A stretch of DNA of 64,000 nt from Dillenia suffruticosa. Taxonomy: Eukaryota; Streptophyta; Magnoliopsida; Dilleniales; Dilleniaceae. The stretch covers positions 9,920,001-9,984,000 of the forward strand of contig JAVTVX010000010.1 of NCBI GenBank assembly GCA_033439265.1, given 5' to 3'. The translations under genes and the position numbers were made by a program. The notes under the pieces are model-generated. The model had not been told where the DNA came from. It saw nothing but the letters and a program-made list of their open reading frames with translations, and ran no database searches. This document shows positions 1 through 12,186 of the stretch, one piece after another. The stretch's first letter is position 1, and each line of letters begins with the position of its first letter.

Positions 1-655
1 TGGGTTTTTTTAAGGGAAAAGTAAGTGACCCTGTCCCCCAAAAAACAAGTTAGTGATACAAACTCTCATTCCCTAATTTGATGATTTCAGATTCAAATTT
101 TTATATAATAAAAAAAAATACGCAATTCCTTTTTCTTTCTCTCGACACAAAGAAAAGGATAAGGAAAATGAATTCCAAACATTTATTATGGACATAAATT
201 TCAAATTATTTATTAATATAACCATTTACAAAGGGAGAAGTTAATTTGAAATAGATTATAGCGTATTTATTATAATTTCACCAGATTTTAAGGATTTTTA
301 TAATTATTATTTTGATTGTATCAATTTTTCATTTATGACGGTCTGTTCTATATTTATCTTAATTCAAATTATTATTTCTTCTCGATTCATCAACACCCTT
401 TTGTTCCGGGAATCAATTCGTCAATAATTCTTTCTTTTCAAGTCTATTGAGAATTTCACACAGAGGAGGTCTAATTCATTTTGTGCTACAAGCATTGTTG
501 GTCAAGGCGATGCAAAATTCAGTAGTAGGAATGGATGGTTTCTGCTGGAAATACCCACTCGACGGTAGAGGCAGAGACAGCAACGACGCTGACGACCAAG
601 AAGATAATGATGCCCCAATCTTTCAACAATCATCCAGATTGTTGGATTGATTTAT

Positions 656-690
<35 letters not shown>

Positions 691-1437
691 AATGGCGAAG
701 AAGATTAAGAATAAAAAACACATTTATAACCAATTAACCAAGATCATTCTCATGAACTCGCACATCAAAATAAGAAAAACAAAAAAGAAAAGTTCACATG
801 CATCTTCCATCTTCCATCTTCGAGCCCATAATAGAAAAGCACCATTCAAGCTTCATCATCCTTCGCTGTTTCCATAACCTGGAAGATACAAATTGGAAAG
901 TGAATATTACCACTTGAAAAAAGAATGCTTTGAATTTCCAAAATGAAAGGATAATTAGGGTATTATCATAAAAGATAAAATATTAAATATTAAATCTGAT
1001 ATGACATAAATCAATGAAATCCCAGTTACATCATATTTAATAATTTCAATTTTTGATTTTTTTTCCCCGGAATTAAAATATTTATTTGCAAATACCTGAA
1101 GAACAGTTTATTCTGGCAGCGACTTAACGTCCTCGACTAGAGAAAAAAAGAAATAAAATAAGGAGCACAAGTATTGTCGGAATCAATGAAAAGAAGCCTC
1201 CGGTTCTGACTATCCTTCTAGCTGCAAAAGGAGAGAAAAAAAAAAAAAAAAAAGTAAAATTTTAAAAATCAGATTTAATAATAAAATATTAAAATTTTTT
1301 AAATAATGGCGGCATTTAGGAAATTGGAAAGACTTAGCTTGGATTAAGTAGATAAATAAATAAATCCCAATGAAGGACCATAAGAAGGTTATATGTAATC
1401 TATTTTTGCTTACAAATAAAGTTTTTTTTAAATGCAA

Positions 1438-1472
<35 letters not shown>

Positions 1473-2359
1473 GACAGAAAACAAGTAAATAATAGATAAA
1501 TTCGGTCTATAATTTCTTAATAGGGTTCCGATATTTAGTTTGTCACCATTATTTAATAAGAAAAAATAAATATTAATATTCTGATTGAGACAGAGAGATA
1601 TATATTAAATAATTCTTAATTATAACTTATTCGAATAAGATATTTTACTATGTTGATGGGTCATTCTCATTATTTTTATTAATCGTACAACATTATGTTT
1701 ATTAATACTAAATATACAATAATATTTTTATTAACCTTAGTTAAAGGAATTTTACTAGGATGGAGATGACTTTCTTACCGCCAAAAATTTTTGGGATTAC
1801 ACATATAATTAGCCATGCTATCCCAACCATGATGAGCCAACTCATTCTGTCTCCCACCTGCTGAGGGTATCTGTGTGGATTGTATACCATCGTTGCTATC
1901 TAAAGACACGAGAGAAATTAGGGTTTTGGAGGTAAAGCACGACTCATGATCTCTATAACTTTGAGAGGAAAAGAGAAAAAAAAAAAAAAAAAAAAACAGA
2001 AATTAAGCCAAGAACAAATGGTGAATTGTAAGAGTGGGAGAGAATATAACCTTTTTACAATGAGAATAATTTTTAAACACTTCGAAATTCTCTAGAGTAA
2101 TTATGAAGACTATTGAACTTTCAAAGATGACCCCCCCATATATATATATATATTAGAGCTGCCCTTCCAAGTAAAAATATTTCTAAAAGGAATAACCTAC
2201 TAAGTATTCTGAAACAACAAAATTAGCAACCGAGAGAAAGATTCTATTTTCCTTAAAAAGAGAATATGTAAACTCCAACCATTTGCATATTACAAATGCC
2301 TTGCCTAATTGGTATAGAGAGAGAGAGAGAGAGAGATCATAATTGGCATGTTTCAACCA

Positions 2360-2530
2360 AACTCTTTTTGATTAAGTGATCGGTTATTCTATCTCTTAAT
2401 CAGATATCTTAAATTTTAATCTTAAAAATGATAAAAAAAGATTTAGGAGAATCAAATTTTAAAATGGGTTCCATCATACTCAAATCAGATTAATCAAGTA
2501 TACTTTGAATATCAATGGTGCAAAAAAAAT
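2360..2530 (+). mobile_element. SINE-like copy, degraded
   Basis: The right half has the same order of motifs as the other SINE copies here: a segment like 'gggttccatcatactcaaa', then 'cagattaatca', then 'atatcaatggtg', ending in a poly(A) run at about 2522-2529. The tRNA-like 5' part is weak ('gatcggttattctatctctt'). Membership is inferred from similarity to the copies at 6800-6960 and 18980-19158. Confidence 0.5.
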
Positions 2531-2705
2531 AATAGGCATACCCTTTCTTTAGCAGGTATGTGCTTCGTATCTAAATAGGTGTGATCATGAAACTCGCAAA
2601 GGTACATCTAAATAAATAATATAGGTTGTCACCTTTTGTTTAAGGTTTCCTCATTCCACTTTTTTTTTTTTTTCTTTAATTAATCACAATACCTGATGTA
2701 TGCTA

Positions 2706-2821
2706 GCCGTGGCGGATCTAAGATCCAGAGGATGTGGGTGTAAAATAAATATGGATTATAAATATTAATTAAATTTTAAAAGAATTGAGGGGGCACCCTG
2801 AGCACTTCTTAGATCCGCCGG
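2706..2821. mobile_element. 116-bp MITE with 9-bp target-site duplication
   Basis: A 13-bp perfect inverted repeat, GGCGGATCTAAGA (2711-2723) and its complement (2807-2819), closes a short AT-rich core. The element is bordered by a perfect 9-bp direct repeat, TGTATGCTA, at 2697-2705 and 2822-2830. There is no coding capacity. A 9-bp duplication is typical of Mutator-type transposons, so a non-autonomous Mutator-related MITE is the best reading. The family assignment is inference. Confidence 0.75.
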
Positions 2822-3429
2822 TGTATGCTACAATAGCTGACAGTGTATAAAGTGTTTGATTCATAAGCTACTGTACACCAGTATAAGGTGCCATGAATCT
2901 CCATTTTACTTGAACCCAACCAAGACCCTTAATGCCTAGGAAGTAAGAAAGCACCATTGTATAAAAGAAGAAAAGAGGAGAGAAAACGAAGGGATAGATA
3001 TATTTAAATGAAGATGTATGTATATTTATATTTAATATTTCATCATTAATTTAAAATTTTGATTTATTCAGAATATTTTGATTTATTTATAATTCAAAGT
3101 TCATATATATATATATATATATATATATTTTCATTTTTACTTTTTATGACCGATTTTATAAATTAAATCACCAAACTAAACATACTCTGTATGCCGGTAA
3201 CGCTTTCCTTATATTAAAGAGTAAAGAGAAAGGTGTTTGATAAAATTTGTGATACGCTAGACGAGCTGTTTTCTTTTCTCTTTTTTTTTTTTTTTATTTA
3301 GTTCTTCTCTCCTACAACATCCACAATACAGAAATCTAAATAATAATAAATTAGACAAAAAGTGGAAAAGTCTGTCCTTGTTTCATGGCTCTTTTGCAAT
3401 TCCATTCCAACAAAATTTCTGATCCAACT

Positions 3430-5563
3430 TCAATAATTGCACTTCCCGTAACCTGAAAAATCACTCAAAGCACGTTTTTCATCATTACAAAAATTCATAG
3501 TTGATCGAAAAATATCTTCATCATTGCAATGTTATAGACATTAGGGAGTAGTCATCGTCGTCTAACTAAACTAATTTTAGTACATCAAAATTAAAAGCTT
3601 ACATACTTGGATCAACGTCAGTGACAGCTCCTGTCTGAGCAAAATCACAGTCAATTTCATGCCTCCCCATGGCTTGATAATAAGCATTCATGGTATAAGC
3701 GGCATGCGCTCGAACTGTATTGGGAAGAAAACACTGACCTCCTTCCTGAATCTCTCTGCAATACTCAATCCCCAACCCGCAAACATAGTCAATATTCCTC
3801 TGCAAGTCCTCTGTTTTCGCCCCTGTTTTCGGCAAACACCAACTCTGTGTTCCATCACCCTGCACTGGCGTTGGAGATGGATTCGAAGGAGGCAAACTTG
3901 CTTCAGCCTGTCACAATCAAAACAATTTCGAACAGTTAAAAATAATGGCAAAAAAAAAGAAGTACTCAGTTCAGTTTACAAGTGTGCGTTCACAATGCGG
4001 CAGAGATTAAAGAATTCATTATAATTAATAACAAAAATACATGATCATAATCAAAATCAACAACAATAAACTCAATTTTCTGCGGTTCTCTGCGGAAGCT
4101 ACCGTTGGTCGGAGAATTCCAATGTCGTAAACAGGAATCAGATCCGGCTTAAATAGCCCAAAATTCCTCTCACAAACCGGACCAGGTTTGAGATCTTCAT
4201 TGAAAAGAGCGAAAATGTAAGTCTCAAACATTCTATTCGGCATAAGTGGAGTCCCATTTCCTGACGTTACATGATTCATGAGATTCCCATTGTACTCTGC
4301 AGCATTCTCTGCATCAACCCCTATCTGTCCCGCATCTCCGGAGGATGGCCAACCCGTTTCAGCAATCACAATCTCAATATCATCGAAACCCAGAAGTTTC
4401 ATCGCCGAAAAAGTCGCATCCAATTGAGCATCCAACATGTTTGTGTAGAGCAAATTGGTATTTTCATCAACCACCCCTGCATTTGGGCGAAACAGAGCAT
4501 AGTCCAGAGTATCAGCGGAGCACCCGAAGAATGGATATGGATTTATTAGAAATGGCGAATTTGTGTCTCTGAGAAAATCCAGTAATGGTTTTAGGACATG
4601 AACATCATAGCCTTGTCGAAATTTTCCGGTTGATGGAGGGCTTGACGTTGAGAGGATGCCTAAAGAATGTGGGGTAGTAACTTTGATTCTTCGGTCTAGA
4701 GACTCTGTTTGGAGAGCCGAGTGAAGGGTTTGCATTGCTGGGACAAGGCTTGCAATGAGGAGTTTGTTGGCTGTGGAGAGGACTTCATTGCCTACTAAAA
4801 TTCGTACGATGTTTGTGGATGGGAAGTAGGGTTTGATATAAGTTTTGAGCCACTGTTGGGTATAGTTGAGCTCGGTGAGATGTGGGATTTGGTCATTTGG
4901 GACGGTAACTGTGATGGCAATGCCAGTGTGTGCAAAGGCTTGCACCATGTTGGGGTCTGCGTCAAATAACCTAACGCGGTTGATGATGGTGGATTGGAGG
5001 AGGAAGTTTGCAACTTGTGATGGTGGTGGAAGGTCATCCGCTACAGTGCCATAATTCACTCCTATTGCTGCTTCCACTGCCAAGTCATCATGAATGGCAT
5101 TGTTAATTTACTGAATTGAATTGAGAAATGCTATTTATTTGGACAATTTTACGACCATGATTTGGCTCAGGCCTGAATATGACGCTTGGCCAATCGCATG
5201 GAGCCATTACCATTTCTCATAAGATGAAAATGTAAAATATTAATGATCATTGAATGGTGATCTAATGGCTAAAAATACTATGTCCACCGATATTCATAAG
5301 AATCATAAAAAAATCCCCCACTCAAGTATTTATATACTATATCTGGTTAGTGATTGAAAAAAAAAACACATACAACAGAAAATTTGGTCAAGGACTATGC
5401 TATGTGATATCTTGATCCCACTGGCTACCAACTGTTCAATAAAACTAATTGGTCTTCTATTTTAACCTTAAGTGAGGAACGTACCTTGACTGAGGAGAGC
5501 AGATGCTATAAAGATTGCGATTCCTCCAACGAAGGTTGATGCAAAAACCGTAGTTGAAGCCAT
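3430..5563 (-). CDS. Glucan endo-1,3-beta-glucosidase, GH17 plus X8 (CBM43) domain
   Basis: Four coding exons join in phase: 5485-5563, 4103-5076, 3607-3907 and 3430-3452 (458 aa). Exon 1 encodes a hydrophobic signal peptide starting MASTTVFAST. Exon 2 encodes the GH17 barrel beginning GVNYGTVADDLPPP. The acid/base Glu lies in ILVGNEVLS (about residue 124) and the nucleophile Glu in IVIAETGWPSSG (about residue 266). Exon 3 encodes the cysteine-rich X8 domain (WCLP..., YVCG, YCREI, QCF, DCDF). The tiny last exon completes it as DPSYGKCNY-stop. Enzymes of this family hydrolyse callose and other beta-1,3-glucans in the cell wall or at plasmodesmata. No hydrophobic GPI-anchor tail follows X8, so a secreted form is likely. 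An upstream in-frame ORF extension (to about 5720) has no supporting features and is read as 5' UTR. The start chosen is the ATG that opens directly into the signal peptide. Confidence 0.93.
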
Positions 5564-6799
5564 GTTTTGGGGATGGGGAAGTGGAGATGTTGAATGTGTG
5601 AGAATAACTGGTAGTGATGGTTGAAGAAAAGGATTTGAAAGAGATACTTTTCTTTGGCATGGGAAGTTCCTCGTGCCCAAGTTATGATTCTGAAGTGTAG
5701 TTTCTGTGAGAAAGTTGCACAAACTTAGGTCTGCTTTAGATGGACACTTTTGATTTCAGAGCTTCTCTTTGCATCTGTTTTTCCAATCTCTGTATAGTAG
5801 AAGAAGAGACTACATAGAAAAGGACATTGATTGTGCATTAAGGAAGTTTGTACAGCTAAAGATGAAAAGCACAGAGGACAAGGCCAACTTCTCTTTTTAC
5901 CAAGTTGGTGAAGGTATAATTTGCTTTTCCATTCATGAGCTGCCTCGACATATCATGAACTAATGAAAATTATCAATTATTTCTATTAGGACACCCATAG
6001 TTGATTAGTTAAAAGATTAGAATTAGCAAGACATGTTTTTAGTATTTTGCACACTCGAGGATGATTGGGAGGAAGGGGTTCAATTCTTACATAGAGTGTC
6101 TCCAAAAATATCAAGAACCTCCCTGGCACAAGCCCAACACAATGTTTGCCTGATTTTCTTATTTTATAGGGTATGTAATAAAATCTTTAATGTATCGTAA
6201 ACAGACTTTTTTTTTTTTTTTTTTTTTTTTAGTTTTCATCAGTACCAATACCCATTGAACTCATGATTGATGAATTGTTATGCAATTGTGATTATTCTTG
6301 TAAGATATGACGTAAAATAATCGATGACAGTTGCATAGCAATATACCTGTAGTGACAGTAGAAAATCACAGACTACAAGACGTGTATTTTCACTATTTAT
6401 ACATAAAAATTAATATTAATAAAATAAAAGTCTCGTATCTTATGTCCCCAAAACTACTTGAGAAAGCAAAGCCCAACAACTGCCCCAAGCCCTCTTGGTT
6501 TCATAAAAGGCTCACTATCTCTTAGGCTTGGGCCATATACGTACGCCCGATTCGGTCCTAGGAACCTTGGCTCGTGTAGTTTCCCTTTTGTCCGATGGTT
6601 AGGGTTTATTTATGATCAATATCCGGATTATTTAATTAATCTGATTTAAATATTATTAAATTTAATTTAGAATATAATTCTTCCAACACTTGTTTTTCCA
6701 TTTTCAAATATTCAAATTCAAAATTTTAATTAATTAAGTTTAATATTTTATTGCTATAATTACATGATATAATAATTGAAAGATTTTATCAAACTTTTT
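5564..6799. other. 5' flank of the glucanase gene
   Basis: This holds the presumed 5' UTR and promoter of the minus-strand glucanase gene (5564 to about 5750), then AT-rich intergenic DNA with a poly(T) tract at 6206-6231. The 6600-6740 stretch resembles an eroded reverse-oriented SINE (motifs 'atatccggatt' and 'ttaatctgattt'). No gene is seen. Confidence 0.5.
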
Positions 6800-6960
6800 G
6801 AATTGAATGGTTTGACACTCTATCCTGAAATCTCGAGTTCGAGACTTGGGAATGATGAAAGAGAATTTAGAAAAGTCAACCCCTAAAATAAACCCCACAA
6901 TACTCAAACCGGATTAATCAGTCAAAACTTAGATATCGGTTGTGAAAATAAAAAAAAAAA
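6800..6960 (+). mobile_element. tRNA-derived SINE copy
   Basis: Plus-strand order is a degenerate A-box region ('gaattgaatggtttgacact'), a B-box-like 'ctcgagttcgagactt', a body containing 'aaccccacaatactcaaacc' and 'ggattaatcagtcaaaactt', then 'agatatcggttgtgaaaat' and a terminal poly(A) run ending at 6960. It belongs to the same family as the copies at 18980-19158 and 49334-49539. Confidence 0.65.
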
Positions 6961-7714
6961 TAATTGGAGGGGTTTTTGATAAGCAAGGAAAATTTATAAC
7001 TAAGTTGTTGCATGCAGGTGTTAGTTCCCATACATGTCTAGCTAACTCCGACACAGCTATACTCCATTGAAAAAGATCGCCTTAATCGACAAATTTGACA
7101 TGAGCAAAATTAAGAGACAATAGATTTGTAAAATTTATCGATCTCTAGTAGGTCCAATAACACAATAAGAGTCATACTCTTTAAATAATATTTTGAATTT
7201 AAGTCAAGAAAATAAATATGAAAAAAATTTGTCTATTTAAAAGTTTAATCTGACTCGACTTAAATTTAATTAAACCCGACGTAATTGTTTTTAAAAAAAA
7301 ATTGGTTGAATTTGGTTTTCCACAAGCGAAATGAAATGAGATGCGATAATCTTTGCTCGCTTAATCAACTTATTATTCCCAAAAAAAAAAAAAAAACAAA
7401 GGAAACAAAAGTCTTGAGAAGCCCAAAAAAGCTATCTTTGCTGAAAAAAAGTACAGTAGTCAGGAAATACTTATCTGGGTTTATTTAAGTGAAGGTATTT
7501 GGTGAAGACAATTACGTTGAATAATTCCTTATTTTTGCAAAGTCTCACACCTCCACTGTAACATTGCTTGCTCGAATGAGCATCTCAGAAACAGCAAAAT
7601 CGGCAATCAAAAAAGAAAAATTTAAATGCATGTAGCACAGGCATCATATTTTGGAAGCAGAAATACTGTTGTTGGAATACTCATTTGAGCAAGAAACATT
7701 ATATGGAGGGAACC

Positions 7715-7762
<48 letters not shown>

Positions 7763-9190
7763 CGAATCTACACTACTCTTGACATATATAGTGTCACTGA
7801 GGATGGTCTATACATAAGGATCGAAGAGCCACAACAATTTTGGCCCAAAGACCAAAATGCCCTTCCCTGTGCCCATGTGAGCCAGGGGGTGGAGGGCATT
7901 TTTTGGAAACAAACAATTGTGCGACATGATAGTTTTACGGGGAACTGGTGGGAAGGACTTGGGAGTTTGACAGTCAGTTTGTGGGAACCAGAGAGAGAGA
8001 GAGGAATTGTAGGTATTGAACGAGAATGGCAGTTCAAAGAAGATATAGACAAAACCTGTCAAACCATCCAAAAATGAATTGACGAACTCCCAGAAAAAAC
8101 ACACAAACACTCACACATAGGGACACCAAAGGGGCCGTAATACGACACAGGTTTTATCTAGTGACGGTGAATATGCAATGCAAATCATTCTTAAAAGCAG
8201 AAAAAAGAAATAATTAAAAAAGAAGTTTGACGTTGAAACTTCTGATAAGCTTAAGAATCATGTGAATGTGATAAACACGAACTCTCATGATTTGTGATGA
8301 AACTCACGCATGTCATACAATTTCCTCCTTAAAAAATATTAACAAAAAAACATTTTAATTAAGTATTTATGAAAATACTAGAAGGTTTTTGGGGGTACCT
8401 TTACACGAGGGTGATGGTTTGGAGAGTAGTAAGAATACGAAAATTGTGCAAGAGCAATAGAAATAGAAACCCAACCACTTGTGTGTGGGTTTCACTGTAT
8501 ATGTTTATCAACATGCAAGTCGAAATGGGATACTGATTCGCAGTATAAAATCGAGAAACAAAAATAGAAAATATGAGAAAGAAAAATAATTACGAATGGA
8601 TCCGAGGGTCCCTCCCCCCCGGGGCGCGGCTAAGCATCAAATGAATAGGAACGTATTACCTCTTTTTGGACAGCAATCAGAATTTTCGGCTACTATTTTT
8701 GAAGCACACGAAATAAACATGTCTGTAAAGACTTTTTAGTGCAAATATTAAGATGGGAGTAACTGGATTTTATATTTCTTTTCTTATTGGTATAAATAGA
8801 ATAAAACTTTAACTAATTTGATTCAAATATTGTCGAATTAAATTTAGAAAAAAGTTTTTTTAATATAATTTTTTTATTTTTAAATTTTAAATTTTAAATT
8901 TAATTAAAAAACTTATCAATTTTATCTGCTGAATTAATTATCTACTTATCGATTTTGTCTCTGTGTGCGAGAAAGATGCCTTAAAAGATGCTTAAAGAAA
9001 ACGATGCCCAAAATGTAGAAAGGTCATTTGACTAATGGGATCAGAGATTAGGGAGTAAAAGCCCACAACATATAGAACAATAATTGCCTAAAGAATGGAT
9101 GATCAATACTACAGTCAAAGCATTAAAAGTAAAGAACACAAAATGCAATGGTTTAGTTTGGAGTAGCAAAAGTTAGACTAGACCTGCCTA
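6961..9190. other. Intergenic DNA with a 42-bp (CT)n microsatellite
   Basis: A (TC)n run occupies 7717-7758. It is followed by a less AT-rich patch (7760-8110) that is open in more than one frame but matches nothing I recognise. It could be promoter or UTR sequence of an unmodelled gene, or simply unique DNA. 8800-8950 resembles an eroded SINE. No gene is called. Confidence 0.4.
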
Positions 9191-9207
9191 CGACCTGATT
9201 TGATTTC

Positions 9208-9477
9208 TTTTTTTTTTTTTTATCATAGTTAGACCATCAATCCAGTATCCGGGCTTTCACTCCGATTAATTTGAGTCGATCGCTTACAGAACTCAATTAA
9301 GAAGGTAGATCTCTCGGTATTGATTTTTTCGTTCTCATAAGGGATTGAACTTTCGATCATGATTAAAAGGAATCAATCACCGAACCAACTGAGTTATCAA
9401 ACGTTAATTTTTTTTTTCGACTTAATTATCACCCAATATTCAATATTTTATCTCGATTAATTTGGACGCCGTCAGCC
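9208..9477 (-). mobile_element. SINE insertion, apparently dimeric, with 17-bp target-site duplication
   Basis: On the minus strand the main unit (about 9208-9402) starts with an A-box-like 'gataactcagttgg', continues through a B-box-like 'aaagttcaatccc' and ends in poly(A), seen here as a T run at 9208-9221. A second, 5'-truncated unit with its own poly(T) follows (about 9408-9470; 'ctcgattaatttgg'). The whole is bordered by CGACCTGATTTGATTTC (9191-9207) and CGACTTGATTTGATTTC (9478-9494), which match at 16 of 17 positions. Confidence 0.8.
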
Positions 9478-9494
9478 CGACTTGATTTGATTTC

Positions 9495-10870
9495 GATAGC
9501 CCACTCTTGGTTCCTTTTCATCCCTCTTGCTTTGGTTTCAAAATTGCATGTCAACGACCGATCAAATCAACTATAATCCATAGAAATTTCTCTTGATGAA
9601 TGATAAAAAGGTAATTAGTTGAAGTCTCTACGTCCATCCAAAATTTCCTATCAATTTATCTCGTATCAATAATTTTAGAAAGGAAATAAAAATAAAAAAT
9701 TTCTATAGATTTGATATTTTTCATTTAATAGTGATTAACGGTATTATCTTATTTTATTTCTTTCACTCTGGCTCAAATTAAGATAAAGACTTCATCAAAG
9801 AGAAATTAGTCGACCATCAATGAAATTAAGGTAAATATCAATAGATAATTAATTTAATATTAAGAGTGTTAGATTTCTTGATTAAATCTCTCAAAATTTA
9901 AAAATATAAAAGGTTTTATTAGGAAAATTCTCCCTTAATTTAGTTTTAATAATATTCAAATCGATTTCGTTGGAATATAATTTTGTTAAGGTAAAATCAA
10001 ATTGACTTTTCTAAAGTTCTTTACTCTTTAATCTTCGCCATCATCGATTCTCTCTGTAACTTCATCTCTAGGTCACGTGATTTTGTGTCTCTGTCTATGA
10101 TCTCCACCAACCTCATCTCTGCCCCAATTGCCAGAGATCGAAAAGGAAAGAAGAAGCATCAATTCCTTACCTCAGTTTTTTTATCCTTTTAATGGTTAAA
10201 ATTTAACCAAAACAAGAATAAGAAGTGTCTTCCATTTTTTCCTTCCCTAGAACCAGCATTTGGGTCGGTTCGGACCTTTGGGCTAGTCTAACAAAGTTGT
10301 TTGTTTTCTTTCAAATATTTGGGTAATTGCGTGCATATAAGACTCCGTCAGATAACGACAAATCTCAGACTCTAGTTTTCTTGTCTCCCTCCCCTGCAAC
10401 ATGATACATGATTAAATGTTTTCATGAGAACAATTGAACTCGATTCAATTTATAGCAAAAATCAATAAATACTTAGTTTAATAGGTAAATATATTAAATT
10501 TGTTAATGAATTTTTGGATTCAAAACTTTAAAAAAAAAAAAAAATTACTAATGGAGTATGGTTCAAAACCCCATTACTACAAACTTCATAATCTTTCCTC
10601 ACCGGACAAAACACACCCAAAACATATTGTCAATACAGAATTTATCTCTAAGACGAGTAGATACAGCCCACTCTCTCAATACATCTTGACCAACCGCCTC
10701 ATTGTAGTCGACTGCTTGACTCTTAAATCTACTCGGTACTTCACATATTCGTTCGGTTAAGGACAATATTCGCCTCCCCTTGGAATGTGAAGTCAACCTT
10801 CCGTAAGAGAAAAGAAAACTCTTGACTACTACCAATAAAGGAAAAGAATCTTTTGAGATATGAACTTCCA
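9495..10870. other. AT-rich intergenic region
   Basis: No gene is recognised. A degenerate plus-strand SINE-like copy is probable around 9850-9990. The 10560-10860 patch is less AT-rich and may be the start of the LTR-retrotransposon debris that follows, but it carries no diagnosable domain. Confidence 0.35.
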
Positions 10871-11480
10871 TGAACAATAATATTTCAAATCTCTAAAAAT
10901 TTTTCACCATGATTCTCGTGGTTTTGAAACATCTCTACAATAAAATTAGGGTTTTAATATCCTGAATGCATACGACACTCGCACAAGTAACATATATATA
11001 CTATGTTCACCTTATCAAAAGGTAAGTCTCTCTGACTCTCAGAACTTACACAAAGCACAAAGGGCACACAGAACTCTCTTTCAATTTGTTCTTTTTCTTT
11101 TTGAAAATCGTTTTCTAGTTTGAGCGTCAGAGTTTCTCTTGATGGAGCACCATCCAGTGGTCATGGATTTTCTTGAACGATAATATTTTAAATCTCTAAA
11201 AATCTCTCACCATGATCCCAGTGATTTTGGGACATTTCCACAAGGAAATTAAAATTTTAACGCTCCGAATGTATACGGTACTTGTACAAGTAACCTATAT
11301 ATATATATTACGTTCACTCGATCAACCGGTAAGTCTTTCTGACTCTCAGAACTTACATAAAACACAAAGGGCACATAGAGCAATCTTTTAGTCTGTTCTT
11401 TTTCTTTTCAAAAATCATTCTTTGATTTGAGTGTTTAAATCTCCCTGACGGAGTATCTTTCGGTGGTTTTTTATTAGTCT
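10870..11480 (+). repeat. Two head-to-tail ~300-bp copies resembling LTR fragments
   Basis: Copy 1 (about 10870-11165) and copy 2 (about 11178-11478) share, in the same order, 'aaatctctaaaaat', 'caccatgat', 'acaagtaac', a short (AT)n patch, 'ctgactctcagaacttaca', 'cacaaagggcaca' and 'ttctttttctttt'. They diverge by roughly 15-20%. The sequence after copy 2 ('ggagttggtacccaccacca') recalls the region just inside Ty3/gypsy LTRs. No gag or pol is present, so these are read as decayed, tandemly arranged LTR pieces. The tandem duplication is directly visible. Its LTR nature is inference. Confidence 0.6.
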
Positions 11481-11689
11481 CATTGATCAAAATCTCTAGA
11501 CGACCGGTTACCATTCGAGTCAGGAAAGCTATTATCTGTGGAGTTGGTACCCACCACCAACAACTATATTGGGAGATATTTTTTCTAAATTAGACCTAAT
11601 AATATTTAGTCAGAATATACTTTTAAATATCAATTGATTATATATATATATATCACGTTACATCATCCGCGTGATTTGCCCCAACAACG

Positions 11690-11900
11690 GTTGAGCTTTC
11701 CATTCTCATGATGCAGCATTTCACTACAACGCGACGGAAATGGTACAGTGAGATTCGAACTCTGCCCTCTAACATCTCTTGGCTTTCTATTCTCAAGATT
11801 TAGCATTTCATTACAAGGGGACGGAAATGGTGAAACTGAGATTCGAACCCTGCACCCTAATATCTCTTGAAAAGACTCCACTAACCAAATTTAACCAACC
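11690..11900 (-). mobile_element. Tandem pair of tRNA-like SINE fragments
   Basis: Two ~88-bp units (11690-11780 and 11781-11868) share 'gacggaaatggt', 'gagattcgaac' and 'taatatctctt' or 'taacatctctt'. Read on the minus strand, the outer unit has an A-box-like 'tggttagtggagtc' followed about 30 bp later by a good B box, 'gggttcgaatctc'. The second unit keeps only the B-box half. This is a different SINE type from the poly(A)-tailed family seen elsewhere in the window. Confidence 0.55.
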
Positions 11901-12186
11901 CACAATGCAGTCTCTAATTGTGCTAACAAATTTAAGTAGGGTACAGTCGGCCATGGGTGAAAGGGAAGAATTTTAGCACAAGTATCTCTTCTTTTCAATA
12001 AATCCAAGTAGATCAAATAATACAGAGGAAATACAACATAATGAAGATCATTCACTTTACAGTAGTGTTTTGTTTTGTTCTTTGGACGTGTTGGACAAAA
12101 TTACAATGTCAAAATGGCCAACTTGCAGAGATGCATACCCTTGAGAGAATGAAGAAAGAATGTTAAATCGGTAGGGTAGGGCAATC

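Larger units (their letters stand above)
1..3429. other. AT-rich intergenic region without a supported gene
   Basis: No convincing coding exon is visible. The stretch holds a (GA)n run at 659-688, a (TA)n run at 1441-1469, a further (AT)n run near 3105-3128, several poly(T)/poly(A) tracts, a SINE-like copy near 2360-2530 and a MITE at 2706-2821. The short ORFs around 447-877 look like chance or decayed sequence. The region lies 3' of the minus-strand glucanase gene. Confidence 0.6.

Noticed and set aside
447..877. Two small plus-strand ORFs, and a minus-strand frame giving a hydrophobic stretch
   Set aside because: No matching splice sites, no recognised domain, and one ORF runs through a (GA)n microsatellite. 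The evidence is too weak for a gene.
7685..8110. Open frames in three readings beside a (CT)n tract
   Set aside because: No recognisable protein motif. Openness in several frames suggests base composition rather than coding.
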